Source: CAINVV01 sp037140615
Lineage (GTDB): Bacteria; Bacteroidota; Bacteroidia; Bacteroidales; Prolixibacteraceae
DNA: 64,000 nt
Direction: 5' to 3'
Assembly (NCBI GenBank): GCA_037140615.1
Contig: JBAXED010000003.1
Location: 1-64,000, forward strand
The notes below the pieces were generated by a model, which saw only the letters and a list, made by a program, of their open reading frames with translations, had not been told where the DNA came from and ran no database searches. Below are positions 9,014 through 16,705 of this stretch, piece after piece. The position numbers were made by a program, and so were the translations under genes. The first letter of the stretch is position 1, and each line of letters opens with the position of its first letter.

Positions 9014-10415
9014 CTCCAAAATTAAAATAATTTTTTGCATTGTTGAACGAAATATCTTCAACCATTTTACCAAGAAGATCCATGTCATGAGGGATTTCTC
9101 CTTTCTCGACATCGTTTCCCAGCAGATTGCATAGAATTCTTCTGAAATACTCGTGTCGGGGATAAGAGAGAAAACTTCTGGAATCAGTTAACATGCCAAC
9201 AAAACGGCTTAACAAGCCAATGTTGGAAAGTGCCTTCATCTGGTTTTCCATGCCATCTTTCTGATCCAGAAACCACCAGCCTGATCCGTATTGGAGCTTT
9301 CCAGGTATGGTGCCATCCTGAAAATTTCCAATCATAGTTGCCATCATTTCGTTGTCCCTTGGATTGAGGTTGTACAAAATGGTCTTGGTCAGTTTGTCTT
9401 CGCTGTCCAGTTTGTTCAGTAATTTTGACAAGGGTTTTGCAATCTCAAGATCACCAATGGAATCAAAGCCTTTGTCAGGCCCCAGCATGTTAAACAATCT
9501 GGTGTTGTTGTTGCGCAAAGCACCAAGGTGAAATTGCTGAGTCCAGCCCCGTTTGTGGTCCATCACTCCAAATTCGTAGAGCATGACAGATTTGAACTGG
9601 TTAATTTCCTCAGGAGAAAGTTGATTTCCACCACGTATTTTGAAAAAGATACCTTTAATCTGTTCTTCAGTATAATCAGCAGCATAGATGGTATCCAAAC
9701 CATGATCAGACAAACGGCATCCGTTTTCGTGGAAGAATTTGTGACGTTGATCAATGGCTGCAAGAAACTCTTGAAAATTGCATATGGAAATATTGGAAGC
9801 TTCTTCTAATTTGCTGACATAGCTGTTGAATGCTGAAGGGACATCCACCGTCATGGCGGAATCTGGTCGCCAGGCGGGCAGAACATTTACCTTGAAACCG
9901 CTTTTTTTGATGCTGGCATGGTGTTCCAAATTGTCAATTGGATCATCCGTGGTGCAGATGGTATGTACATTGGCTTTCTGAATAATTCCACGGCAAGAGA
10001 AGCCCTCGGAATGAAGTTGTTCATTGCAGTTCTCCCAAATGGCACGTGCACTTTTGCTGTTTAATACAGTTTTGATTCCGAAAGGTTTACGCAATTCAAG
10101 GTGAGTCCAATGGTAGAGTGGATTGCGCAAGGTGTACGGAACAGTTTCAGCCCATTTTTCGAATTTTTCCCAGTCGGAGGCATCACCGGTGCAATAGCGT
10201 TCATTGACTCCATTTGTGCGCAAGGCTCTCCATTTGTAATGATCTCCATTCAGCCAAATTTGGGTCATGTTATCAAACCTCTTGTCGTCTGCAATTTCTT
10301 TTGGCGAAATGTGACAATGGTAATCGAAAATGGGCATTTTGGCGGCATGGTCATGGTACAGTTCTTTTGCAGTTTCTGATTGCAAAAGAAAATCTTCGTC
10401 CATAAAAGCTTTCAT
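9000..10415 (-). CDS. uxaC: Uronate isomerase (glucuronate/galacturonate isomerase)
   Basis: Converts D-glucuronate to D-fructuronate and D-galacturonate to D-tagaturonate, the first cytoplasmic step of hexuronate use. The 471-residue protein has the amidohydrolase-fold metal motif HCH at residues 33-35 (DYHCHISPKEIADD) and the family pattern through its length (GWTQQFHLGALRNNN, GSGWWFLDQKDGM, LSYPRHEYFRRILCN). Length is normal. It lies between exuT and uxaE on the same strand and is expected to share the LacI-controlled promoter upstream of uxaE. Confidence 0.96.
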   Translation of the reverse strand: MKAFMDEDFLLQSETAKELYHDHAAKMPIFDYHCHISPKEIADDKRFDNMTQIWLNGDHYKWRALRTNGVNERYCTGDASDWEKFEKWAETVPYTLRNPLYHWTHLELRKPFGIKTVLNSKSARAIWENCNEQLHSEGFSCRGIIQKANVHTICTTDDPIDNLEHHASIKKSGFKVNVLPAWRPDSAMTVDVPSAFNSYVSKLEEASNISICNFQEFLAAIDQRHKFFHENGCRLSDHGLDTIYAADYTEEQIKGIFFKIRGGNQLSPEEINQFKSVMLYEFGVMDHKRGWTQQFHLGALRNNNTRLFNMLGPDKGFDSIGDLEIAKPLSKLLNKLDSEDKLTKTILYNLNPRDNEMMATMIGNFQDGTIPGKLQYGSGWWFLDQKDGMENQMKALSNIGLLSRFVGMLTDSRSFLSYPRHEYFRRILCNLLGNDVEKGEIPHDMDLLGKMVEDISFNNAKNYFNFGEVTK

Positions 10416-10521
10416 AGGAAGTTATGAGTTATGAATGATGAATGATGAATTATTTGGTCATACTTAAATTCAGCATGAAGCATAAGTACTTTAGTCACTT
10501 TAGTTCACTCTAGTCACTTTC
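10416..10521. repeat. Degenerate short-period repeats between uxaE and uxaC
   Basis: The gap holds ATGA-type units (TTATGAGTTATGAATGATGAATGATGAA at 10421-10448, shown here as overlapping 7-mers) and TTTAGTCACTTT-type units (10486-10520). No gene is visible. Confidence 0.55.
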
Positions 10522-11772
10522 TTATAGTTTGAACAACCGCTTAAGGTGGCGATCGAAAAGGTTCTCTTCGACACACTGTCCAATCACATCATTGCTGGCT
10601 TTCAGCTGATCAGTGTAATAGGTGCCCATTTCGGAGGCAATTTTGTAACCGACATGAATCAATTGCCTAAGATTGGCATTGTAATCAGGATGTCCTGGAA
10701 TATGACGGAGGGTGTTGGCAAATTTTTCGCTTGACCATGTCGCGACTTCATCAGCGGAAGGCAGTTGATCAGACTTGATGTCGATCACATCTGCGTAAGG
10801 TGCACACAGTTCTTCCTTACGCTCCAATGCCTGAATGTAAATTGACTTGGCAGCTTTCAATGCTTCGCCTCCGGAAACAGCCAGGCCGATAACCTCTTCA
10901 AGCCATGTTGTTCCTGCGGTTTTTACATGAATTCCTTTGTCGTATTTGGTGATGATGCGCTGTATTTCCGGATAAATTGAAAACTTATCTGAGCCGGAGT
11001 GAACACTAAGTTTCAGATTGTCCATCAGCTTAAACTCTCTGACTGCGTAATCAATGACCAGAATGTCTTCTTCAAACTCTTTGGCAAACATGGCGACATC
11101 TCCAACATAATCGACCCCTTTGTTGAATCTGCCTGTAAACTTTGGGGCGATGGTTTGTGCCGGAATGCCTTGGTTGGCAATCATTTTAAGGATAAAGAAT
11201 AGTTCAACAGGTGATTGAGGAGACTCAACCTCATCCATTGAAATCTCGGTTACGAAATCATCGGACCCTTTTCTTTCGGCGATGAAACGATATATTTTAC
11301 CGGCTTCCGCAATGGCGGTTAAAAATTTACCTGCAATATTTTTAAGAAGTTCCTCGTTTACAAAGAATGGATGTGAAAGTTTTGGAATATGGAGCTGTCC
11401 GGTATAGGCAGAACATGATTTAATGAATAAATCTACTTCTTCTTCTCTGGAAGCAATTCCGATTTTGGAGGCTACATCGAGGGTGAAAAAATCGGAGGAA
11501 ACGATAAAGCCTTCAACATTTCCAAGGTTAATATGGTCGGCATCGACGCAATAATCGCCTTTGTATCCCAATTCTTTTACCGCCATATCCGCTTCTTTCC
11601 TCGTATCAGAAGGGCTTGAATGCACATACATATGTTCCCTGTTTGACTTGTTCCAAACTGGCGTTACTTCCACTCCAGCCTTTTGCGCTTTCAACATTGC
11701 CCGCAGTTGAGCATTGCCCTGATGGGCGAACCTGTCACCAATTCCAAAACTGTATTTTCCGATCTTTTTCAT
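10522..11772 (-). CDS. uxaE: Tagaturonate epimerase family protein (UxaE)
   Basis: UxaE proteins, described in Thermotoga, epimerise D-tagaturonate at C3 or C4 to D-fructuronate, so galacturonate can join the glucuronate branch. This 416-residue protein shows the family signature: an N-terminal KYSFGIGDRFAHQG segment, VHSSPSDTRKEAD, a metal-type CVDADHINL segment, FTGRFNKGVDYVGD, and SVHSGSDKFSIYP. It is the first gene of the leftward arm, divergent from the LacI regulator, with a probable operator 14 bases upstream of its start. Having UxaE together with a mannonate-type reductase, and no altronate oxidoreductase or dehydratase, means both uronates should converge on fructuronate. Confidence 0.85.
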   Translation of the reverse strand: MKKIGKYSFGIGDRFAHQGNAQLRAMLKAQKAGVEVTPVWNKSNREHMYVHSSPSDTRKEADMAVKELGYKGDYCVDADHINLGNVEGFIVSSDFFTLDVASKIGIASREEEVDLFIKSCSAYTGQLHIPKLSHPFFVNEELLKNIAGKFLTAIAEAGKIYRFIAERKGSDDFVTEISMDEVESPQSPVELFFILKMIANQGIPAQTIAPKFTGRFNKGVDYVGDVAMFAKEFEEDILVIDYAVREFKLMDNLKLSVHSGSDKFSIYPEIQRIITKYDKGIHVKTAGTTWLEEVIGLAVSGGEALKAAKSIYIQALERKEELCAPYADVIDIKSDQLPSADEVATWSSEKFANTLRHIPGHPDYNANLRQLIHVGYKIASEMGTYYTDQLKASNDVIGQCVEENLFDRHLKRLFKL

Positions 11773-11785
11773 GTGTAATATTTTT

Positions 11786-11803
11786 TCCGTGTTCGTTCAC
11801 GAA
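11786..11803. promoter_or_regulatory. Probable LacI-family operator, uxaE side
   Basis: TCCGTGTTCGTTCACGAA contains the imperfect palindrome CGTGT-TCGT-TCACG (one mismatch) with a central CG, as LacI-family operators have. It is nearly identical to a second copy at 11874-11890 and lies 14 bases from the uxaE start codon. Confidence 0.65.
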
Positions 11804-11873
11804 ATTAAATATTATTTTGATCCGAGATATTAAAAAATGAAATTTCAAGAAAAAAAAGTTAAAATTATTTTAT

Positions 11874-11890
11874 TCCGTGTTCGTACACGA
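11874..11890. promoter_or_regulatory. Probable LacI-family operator, lacI side
   Basis: TCCGTGTTCGTACACGA contains the perfect palindrome CGTGT-TCGT-ACACG. It lies just upstream of a TAAATTTG -7 element (11905-11912), where bound repressor would block the -33 region. It is the partner of the copy at 11786-11803, 88 bp away (start to start). Confidence 0.7.
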
Positions 11891-11904
11891 GTTAATTTTT
11901 TATG

Positions 11905-11912
11905 TAAATTTG
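11905..11912 (+). promoter_or_regulatory. Bacteroidota -7 element for the lacI-uxuB operon
   Basis: TAAATTTG matches TAnnTTTG exactly, 20 bases before the regulator start codon at 11932. Confidence 0.6.
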
Positions 11913-11931
11913 TGCCGACTTAATCAGTATC

Positions 11932-12981
11932 ATGAGAAAAAATATTCGGATCAAGGACATTGCTCTTAAAGCCGGGGTTTCGATTGGAACAGTCGACAGG
12001 GTTCTGCACAAAAGAGGGGAGGTGTCAGAAGATACCAAGCAAAAGATCCAGCAGATCATTGACGAACTGGATTACAAGCCAAATTTGTTGGCAAGTAGTC
12101 TGGCATCTAAAAAAATCATTGTTTTTGCGACGCTGATGCCTAAAGCCTCCAATCAGGATACTTATTGGTCGAAGCCCCAACTTGGAATTGAAAAGGCTGT
12201 AAATCAACTCAAGGCCTACGGAGTTCGAATCCAGCAGTTCTTCTTTGACATGGACGATTCAATGTCTTTCTCCGCGCAGGCTGGTAAATTACTGGATGCT
12301 AATCCTGATGCTGTCCTGATAGCACCCTGGGCCAAGCGGGAGGCGATCCGTTTATCCGGAAAATTGGATGAAAAGAGTATTCCGTACATATATATTGACG
12401 CAACCCTTGAAGAAACCAATCCAATTGGATTCGTGGCACAAAGTCCATCTGATAGTGGGTACCTGGCTGCCAAACTGATTGATTGGGGTGTTAAGGAGAG
12501 TAGCCTTATACTTCTGATACATGTTGCTAAGGAGCTTGACAATGCCAGTCACTTGATACAGCGGGAAGGTGGCTTTATGCGTTATTTTGAAGAAAAGAAG
12601 AATAGCCACAAGATTCTTAAAATTGAAATTTCCGAAGGTGGAGAGGAAATTATTTCGCAACTCCAGAAATTGGGCATCGATCCTTGTGAAGTGTCGGGTC
12701 TTTTCGTGACCAATTCGAAAGTGCATCTGGCAGCCGACTGTTTTAAGTCTCTTTGCGTGACGCCTAAGATTATCGGGTATGACCTGATACCTCAGAATAT
12801 CAAGTTGCTCAAGGAAGGAAAGATTGACTTTTTAATCTGTCAGAAACCAGAACTTCAAGGATTTCATGCCATCCATCTGCTTTTCGATTTTTTGGTAAAA
12901 AAGGATACTATAAAAAAGGAGAATTTTACTTCAATTGATCTGATTACCAAGGAAAATATAGATTTCTACAATTCAATTTAA
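11932..12981 (+). CDS. LacI-family transcriptional regulator of the hexuronate cluster
   Basis: A 349-residue DNA-binding regulator. The N-terminal helix-turn-helix spans about residues 6-25 (IKDIALKAGVSIGTVDRVLH), followed by the linker and hinge helix (about 50-60). The rest is a periplasmic-binding-protein-like ligand domain. It sits between the divergent arms of the uronate cluster, and two matching palindromes lie in the 159-bp divergent region, so autoregulation and control of uxaE-uxaC-exuT are expected. The inducer is presumably a uronate or a pathway intermediate such as fructuronate or mannonate; the sequence does not say which. It is followed after 24 bp by the reductase gene, likely in one operon. 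Confidence 0.9.
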   Translation: MRKNIRIKDIALKAGVSIGTVDRVLHKRGEVSEDTKQKIQQIIDELDYKPNLLASSLASKKIIVFATLMPKASNQDTYWSKPQLGIEKAVNQLKAYGVRIQQFFFDMDDSMSFSAQAGKLLDANPDAVLIAPWAKREAIRLSGKLDEKSIPYIYIDATLEETNPIGFVAQSPSDSGYLAAKLIDWGVKESSLILLIHVAKELDNASHLIQREGGFMRYFEEKKNSHKILKIEISEGGEEIISQLQKLGIDPCEVSGLFVTNSKVHLAADCFKSLCVTPKIIGYDLIPQNIKLLKEGKIDFLICQKPELQGFHAIHLLFDFLVKKDTIKKENFTSIDLITKENIDFYNSI

Positions 12982-13005
12982 ATTTCTAATCAAAACTCAA
13001 TAAAT

Positions 13006-13857
13006 ATGAATAAACTTTCTTTTGATGATTTAAATGGCAAAGTGTGTGTCATCACAGGTGGTGCCGGAGTAATTGGAATTTCTCTTGTTAAGGCTCTTGT
13101 ATCAGTAGGAACCAAAGTTGCTATCGTGGATTTGAACGAGGAACTGGCTCAACAGGTTGCTGCCGAAATAAGTCAGGAATTCAAGGCGACAGTTATCGGT
13201 GTTAAGGCGAATGTGCTTGACAAGGAGTCGCTTGAGGCAGCGAAAGTGATTATCAATGAAAAACTTGGTCATATAGAACTGCTGATCAACGGGGCAGGTG
13301 GCAATTCTCCACAAGCCACAACTCAAGTGGAGCAAATGGAAGAGACAGATCTGGAAAATCTTGATAAGACTTTTTACGGACTCCAAATGGAGGGATTTGA
13401 CAAGGTTTTTGCCTTGAATTTTAAAGGGACCATCCTTCCAACCATGGTATTTACCAAGGATATGCTCGTACATAGAAAAGGATCGGTCATCAATATATCC
13501 TCCATGAATTCCTATCATCCTCTCACCAAGATCCCTGCCTACTCCGCAGCAAAAGCATCGGTCAATAACTTCACAGAATGGCTGGCTGTTCACCTGGCTA
13601 AAATGGGCATTCGTGTCAATGCTGTCGCTCCGGGGTTCTTTATCACCAGCCAGAACCGTTTCCTGGTAATGGATGAAAAGACAGGTGGCTATTCTACCCG
13701 CGGAAATAAAATCGTCACCAATACGCCAATGGGGAAATTTGGTGATCCCGATGATCTTCAGGGAGCGACACTCTATCTTTTGTCAGACATCTCCTCTTTC
13801 GTAACCGGGATCGTTATTCCGGTAGATGGTGGGTTTAATGCTTACAGCGGAGTCTAG
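13006..13857 (+). CDS. uxuB: SDR-family D-mannonate oxidoreductase (fructuronate reductase)
   Basis: A 283-residue short-chain dehydrogenase expected to reduce D-fructuronate to D-mannonate with NAD(P)H. Visible are the nucleotide loop TGGAGVIG at 17-24, an acidic residue after beta-2 (VDLNEE, favouring NAD), NGAGGN at 95-100, catalytic Ser165/166, and the YSAAK pair Tyr179/Lys183. It resembles the SDR-type mannonate oxidoreductases of Bacillus and Bacteroidota, not the long-chain E. coli UxuB. An insertion (about 101-130, rich in Glu and Gln) between NAG and the next helix is typical of this subgroup. Position next to the LacI gene and opposite uxaC-uxaE supports the role. Confidence 0.82.
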   Translation: MNKLSFDDLNGKVCVITGGAGVIGISLVKALVSVGTKVAIVDLNEELAQQVAAEISQEFKATVIGVKANVLDKESLEAAKVIINEKLGHIELLINGAGGNSPQATTQVEQMEETDLENLDKTFYGLQMEGFDKVFALNFKGTILPTMVFTKDMLVHRKGSVINISSMNSYHPLTKIPAYSAAKASVNNFTEWLAVHLAKMGIRVNAVAPGFFITSQNRFLVMDEKTGGYSTRGNKIVTNTPMGKFGDPDDLQGATLYLLSDISSFVTGIVIPVDGGFNAYSGV

Positions 13858-13863
13858 ATGAAT

Positions 13864-13992
13864 AGTTTGAAATGTTTAGGATGTTTGAAATGTTTATGGG
13901 GTTAAACCCTTCAAACCCTTCAAACATTTTGAACCCTTCAAGCCTTTTAGACTTTGCAAACCCTTCAAACAATATAAACATTTCAAACTCTT
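13864..13992. repeat. Intergenic TTTGAAATG / CCCTTCAAAC repeat cluster 1
   Basis: The gap between uxuB and the kinase gene is filled with 9-10 base units. The left half repeats GTTTGAAATGTTT; the right half repeats the complementary sense AAACCCTTCAAAC about five times with variation. The two halves can fold into a long imperfect hairpin. Related clusters occur at 15081-15180, 26495-26550, 45718-45768 and 57018-57060. Confidence 0.75.
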
Positions 13993-13996
13993 TCAA

Positions 13997-15076
13997 ATGA
14001 GCCTTACTTTAAAACAAAATTGCAAAACTTCTCTCCTGGTGCCAACCAGCATGGGAGTTAGGATTACACCATTGAATGGACAACCTGTTCATAGCAGTTC
14101 ACTCTTCCAGATGGAGGTTTCGAGTGCCGAAAGCAATGTGGCAAGCATCTCATCCTACCTCGGACTTCCTGTAAAAGTCTTGACAACTTTCGTCAAGGAC
14201 AGTCCGATTGCAAAAATGATTAAAAGCAACCTTCTTAGCAGGAATATGACTTTCGAAGGTGTTGAGGTAGAGCAGGGAGATCCCTGGGGTTACCGTCATC
14301 AATTCAACATTGCCGACAGTGGCTATGGAACTCGCGGACCTAGAGTTCAAAACGATCGTGCCGGCGAAGTTGGGCGTACGCTGAATGTTAAAGACTTTGA
14401 CCTGGATCGGATTTTTGTCCAGGAAGGTGTTCAGATTGTACATCTTTCCGGATTAATTGGTGCCTTGTCACCCGAGACCAGCAAATTCTGCCTTGAACTT
14501 GCTCGAATGGCCAAGAAACATGGAACGCGCATTGCCTTTGACTTGAATTACCGTGCTTCTTTCTGGAAAGGAAGGGAAGAGGAGTTGAGTGCCATTTTTG
14601 CCGAGATTGCTTCTGTTTCTGATATTTTGATCGGCAATGAAGAAGATTTCCAGCTTTGTCTGGGTATCGAAGGACCTGAAGCCGGAGGAAAACAGATCAG
14701 TTCTGAGATCGATGGTTTCAAGGAGATGATCTACCGTGTGAAAGCCAAATTCCCAAATGCTTCTGTTTTTGCCACAACTTTAAGGCAAGTGGTAAGTGTC
14801 AATGAGCACCTTTGGGGAGCTATTGTATTGGAAGGTACCGAATGGCATGTGGTTGAACCACGCAAAATTACAATTCTTGACCGTATTGGTGGAGGTGATG
14901 GTTTCGTTGGTGGTCTGCTCTACGGAATTCTAAAAGGCTGGGAGCCCTCAAAATGGATTCAGTTCGGTTGGGCTTCCGGTGCATTGGCTACTACTTTTCT
15001 GACCGACTATGCCCAACCTGCCGATGAAGACATGGTTTGGAGCATTTGGAAAGGGAATGCGAGAGTGAAGCGATAA
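13997..15076 (+). CDS. PfkB-family sugar-acid kinase (KdgK-like), altered sugar-binding signature
   Basis: A 359-residue ribokinase-fold kinase that phosphorylates a sugar or sugar acid with ATP. The C-terminal anion hole and catalytic base are clear: DRIGGGD with Asp301, as in 2-keto-3-deoxygluconate kinases, and the FDLNYRASFW stretch (181-190) is also KdgK-like. The N-terminal half is unusual. Where KdgK proteins have a GE motif and a glycine pair before AxANVA, this protein has TSMGVRITP and SSAESNVAS (42-50), so the sugar pocket differs. No KDPG aldolase or mannonate dehydratase is encoded nearby. KDG remains the default substrate by homology; gluconate or mannonate is an alternative suggested by the neighbours (LarA-like epimerase, gnd). 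Confidence 0.78.
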   Translation: MSLTLKQNCKTSLLVPTSMGVRITPLNGQPVHSSSLFQMEVSSAESNVASISSYLGLPVKVLTTFVKDSPIAKMIKSNLLSRNMTFEGVEVEQGDPWGYRHQFNIADSGYGTRGPRVQNDRAGEVGRTLNVKDFDLDRIFVQEGVQIVHLSGLIGALSPETSKFCLELARMAKKHGTRIAFDLNYRASFWKGREEELSAIFAEIASVSDILIGNEEDFQLCLGIEGPEAGGKQISSEIDGFKEMIYRVKAKFPNASVFATTLRQVVSVNEHLWGAIVLEGTEWHVVEPRKITILDRIGGGDGFVGGLLYGILKGWEPSKWIQFGWASGALATTFLTDYAQPADEDMVWSIWKGNARVKR

Positions 15077-15080
15077 ATTA

Positions 15081-15180
15081 GTTTGAAATGTTTGAAGAGT
15101 TTGAAAAGTTTATGACGTTTAAGAAGTTCATCTAATGTTTAAACCCTTCAAACATTTCAAACCTTATAAACCCTTTAAAC
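15081..15180. repeat. Intergenic TTTGAAATG / CCCTTCAAAC repeat cluster 2
   Basis: After the kinase stop the DNA repeats GTTTGAAATG, GTTTGAAGA, GTTTGAAAA, then turns to AAACCCTTCAAAC, ATTTCAAACC and AACCCTTTAAAC. It has the same facing-arm plan as the cluster at 13864-13992, placed before the next start codon at 15197. Confidence 0.75.
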
Positions 15181-15196
15181 AAATAATCGACCTGTC

Positions 15197-16486
15197 ATGA
15201 TTTACTATAAAATAGGTTCAATATCACATGAGCTGACCCGGGATGATCTTCAAAAAGGTCTGTTTGAGGCTCTGGAAAAATTGGGGCACCGAAATAAGGT
15301 GCTGGCTATTCCGCCTGATTATACCCGTTTGCCCAGTCGGGCAGGTGAGCTGACTGAGCTAACCTGGCACTATTATGGTGATTCGCTGACCGATGTGCTT
15401 CCTGCACTCGGAACTCATACCCCAATGACGTCGCACCAGATCGAACACATGTTTGGCACCATGCCTGCTTCACTTATCAGGGAACATGATTGGCGCAATG
15501 ATGTTGTGACAGTGGGTGAAGTGCCAGCCAGTTTTGTCAAGGAGGTTTCAGAAGGTGCGGTCAACTTCCCCTGGCCTGCCCAGGTGAACAAATTGTTGCT
15601 GGAAGGAAATTTTGACCTGATCCTTTCTATCGGTCAGGTAGTGCCTCACGAGGTTGTTGGAATGGCCAATTACAACAAAAATATTTTTGTTGGCACCGGA
15701 GGCGTGGAAGGGATTAACAAAAGTCACTTTATTGGTGCTGCCTATGGCATGGAACGAATGATGGGGCATGCTGACACTCCGGTTCGCAGGGTATTTAATT
15801 ATGCATCGGATCATTTTACACAAAATTTACCAATTGTATATGTTCAGACTGTCGTCGGACTCGATAAAACGGATGGGAAAATAAAGACCCGCGGACTATT
15901 TATCGGTGATGACACTGAAGTTTTCGATCTGGCGGCAAAACTATCGTTACAGATTAACTTCGAAATGCTCGAAAAACCATTGAAGAAAGTAGTTGTCTAT
16001 CTTGATCCCACAGAGTTCAAAAGCACCTGGCTCGGAAACAAATCAATTTATCGTACCCGGATGGCACTTGCAGATGGAGGAGAGCTCATTATCCTCGCCC
16101 CCGCGCTTGTCGAATTTGGCGAGGACAAGGAGATCGACCGTCTTATCAGGAAATATGGCTATTTCGGTACCCCTGCTACTTTAAAAGCATGTGAGGAACA
16201 CGAAGAGCTAAGGAACAATCTGAGTGCTGCCGCACATCTCATCCATGGATCATCGGAAGGAAGGTTTAACATCACTTATTGTCCGGGTGAGGAACCAAAA
16301 AATCTGACTCAACTGGAAATAGAAAGTGTTGGTTTCAAATATGCAAGTCTCGGAGAGGTACTAAAAACATACGATCCTCAAAAATTGAAGGATGGCTTTA
16401 ACCTGATGCCTGATGGAGAAGAGGTCTTTTATATCTCGAATCCGGCCTTGGGATTGTGGGCGTATCGGGAGAGGTTTAGGTACTGA
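15197..16486 (+). CDS. Divergent LarA-superfamily nickel-pincer epimerase/racemase, candidate mannonate/gluconate 2-epimerase
   Basis: A 429-residue DUF2088/LarA-superfamily protein. The nickel-pincer residue set is complete: DYTR (41-44), THTP with His74, PHEVVGMANYNKNIFVG with His151 and Lys161, and His177. The spacings 151-161 and 161-177 equal those of canonical LarA, yet the flanking motifs differ strongly from those of the LarA encoded at 1558-2859 (GANYNK-type instead of GFSGGRK). Superfamily members have been reported to racemise other 2-hydroxyacids and to epimerise D-gluconate at C2, which would give D-mannonate. Lying between a uronate pathway that makes mannonate and gnd, that reaction is the best functional guess. 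It is an inference, not shown by sequence. Confidence 0.8.
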   Translation: MIYYKIGSISHELTRDDLQKGLFEALEKLGHRNKVLAIPPDYTRLPSRAGELTELTWHYYGDSLTDVLPALGTHTPMTSHQIEHMFGTMPASLIREHDWRNDVVTVGEVPASFVKEVSEGAVNFPWPAQVNKLLLEGNFDLILSIGQVVPHEVVGMANYNKNIFVGTGGVEGINKSHFIGAAYGMERMMGHADTPVRRVFNYASDHFTQNLPIVYVQTVVGLDKTDGKIKTRGLFIGDDTEVFDLAAKLSLQINFEMLEKPLKKVVVYLDPTEFKSTWLGNKSIYRTRMALADGGELIILAPALVEFGEDKEIDRLIRKYGYFGTPATLKACEEHEELRNNLSAAAHLIHGSSEGRFNITYCPGEEPKNLTQLEIESVGFKYASLGEVLKTYDPQKLKDGFNLMPDGEEVFYISNPALGLWAYRERFRY

Positions 16487-16705
16487 TAAGGCAAAAGGAT
16501 CGCGAGAAGGATAAAGGATAAAGATAAAAGGATAAAGTGAGGGACTCTGTAGACATGAGACTTAAGACATTAGACATGAGTTGAGAGGGGGAGACGGGGC
16601 GAATGCAAGGCCCAAAACTTACTTATCACTCAAGTCTTATGTCTTATGTCTCATATCTTATAGCAAAAAGTACAACTTTTTATATTCGAGGTTATTATAG
16701 ATAGT
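16487..16705. repeat. Intergenic region with AGGATAAAG and GACATAAGACTT repeats
   Basis: No gene is seen. At 16496-16540 AAGGATAAAGG units recur four or five times. At 16553-16580 stands GACATGAGACTTAAGACAT followed by TAGACATGAG; at 16630-16662 the complementary sense ACTCAAGTCTTATGTCTTAT recurs, so the two blocks can pair. A related GAGACATAAGACTTGAG copy follows pdxB at 17830-17846. Confidence 0.65.

Noticed and set aside
12217..12232. GGAGTTCGAATCCAGC resembles a tRNA T-arm
   Set aside because: It lies inside the LacI coding frame and no acceptor stem or anticodon arm can be built around it.
13102..13593. A 163-codon frame antisense to the SDR reductase gene
   Set aside because: The plus-strand SDR has full catalytic motifs; the antisense product is Cys/His-rich noise with no start context.
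13864..15180. CRISPR-like appearance of the TTTGAAATG / CCCTTCAAAC blocks
   Set aside because: Units are 9-10 bases, degenerate, without unique spacers of regular length, and no cas genes are present.
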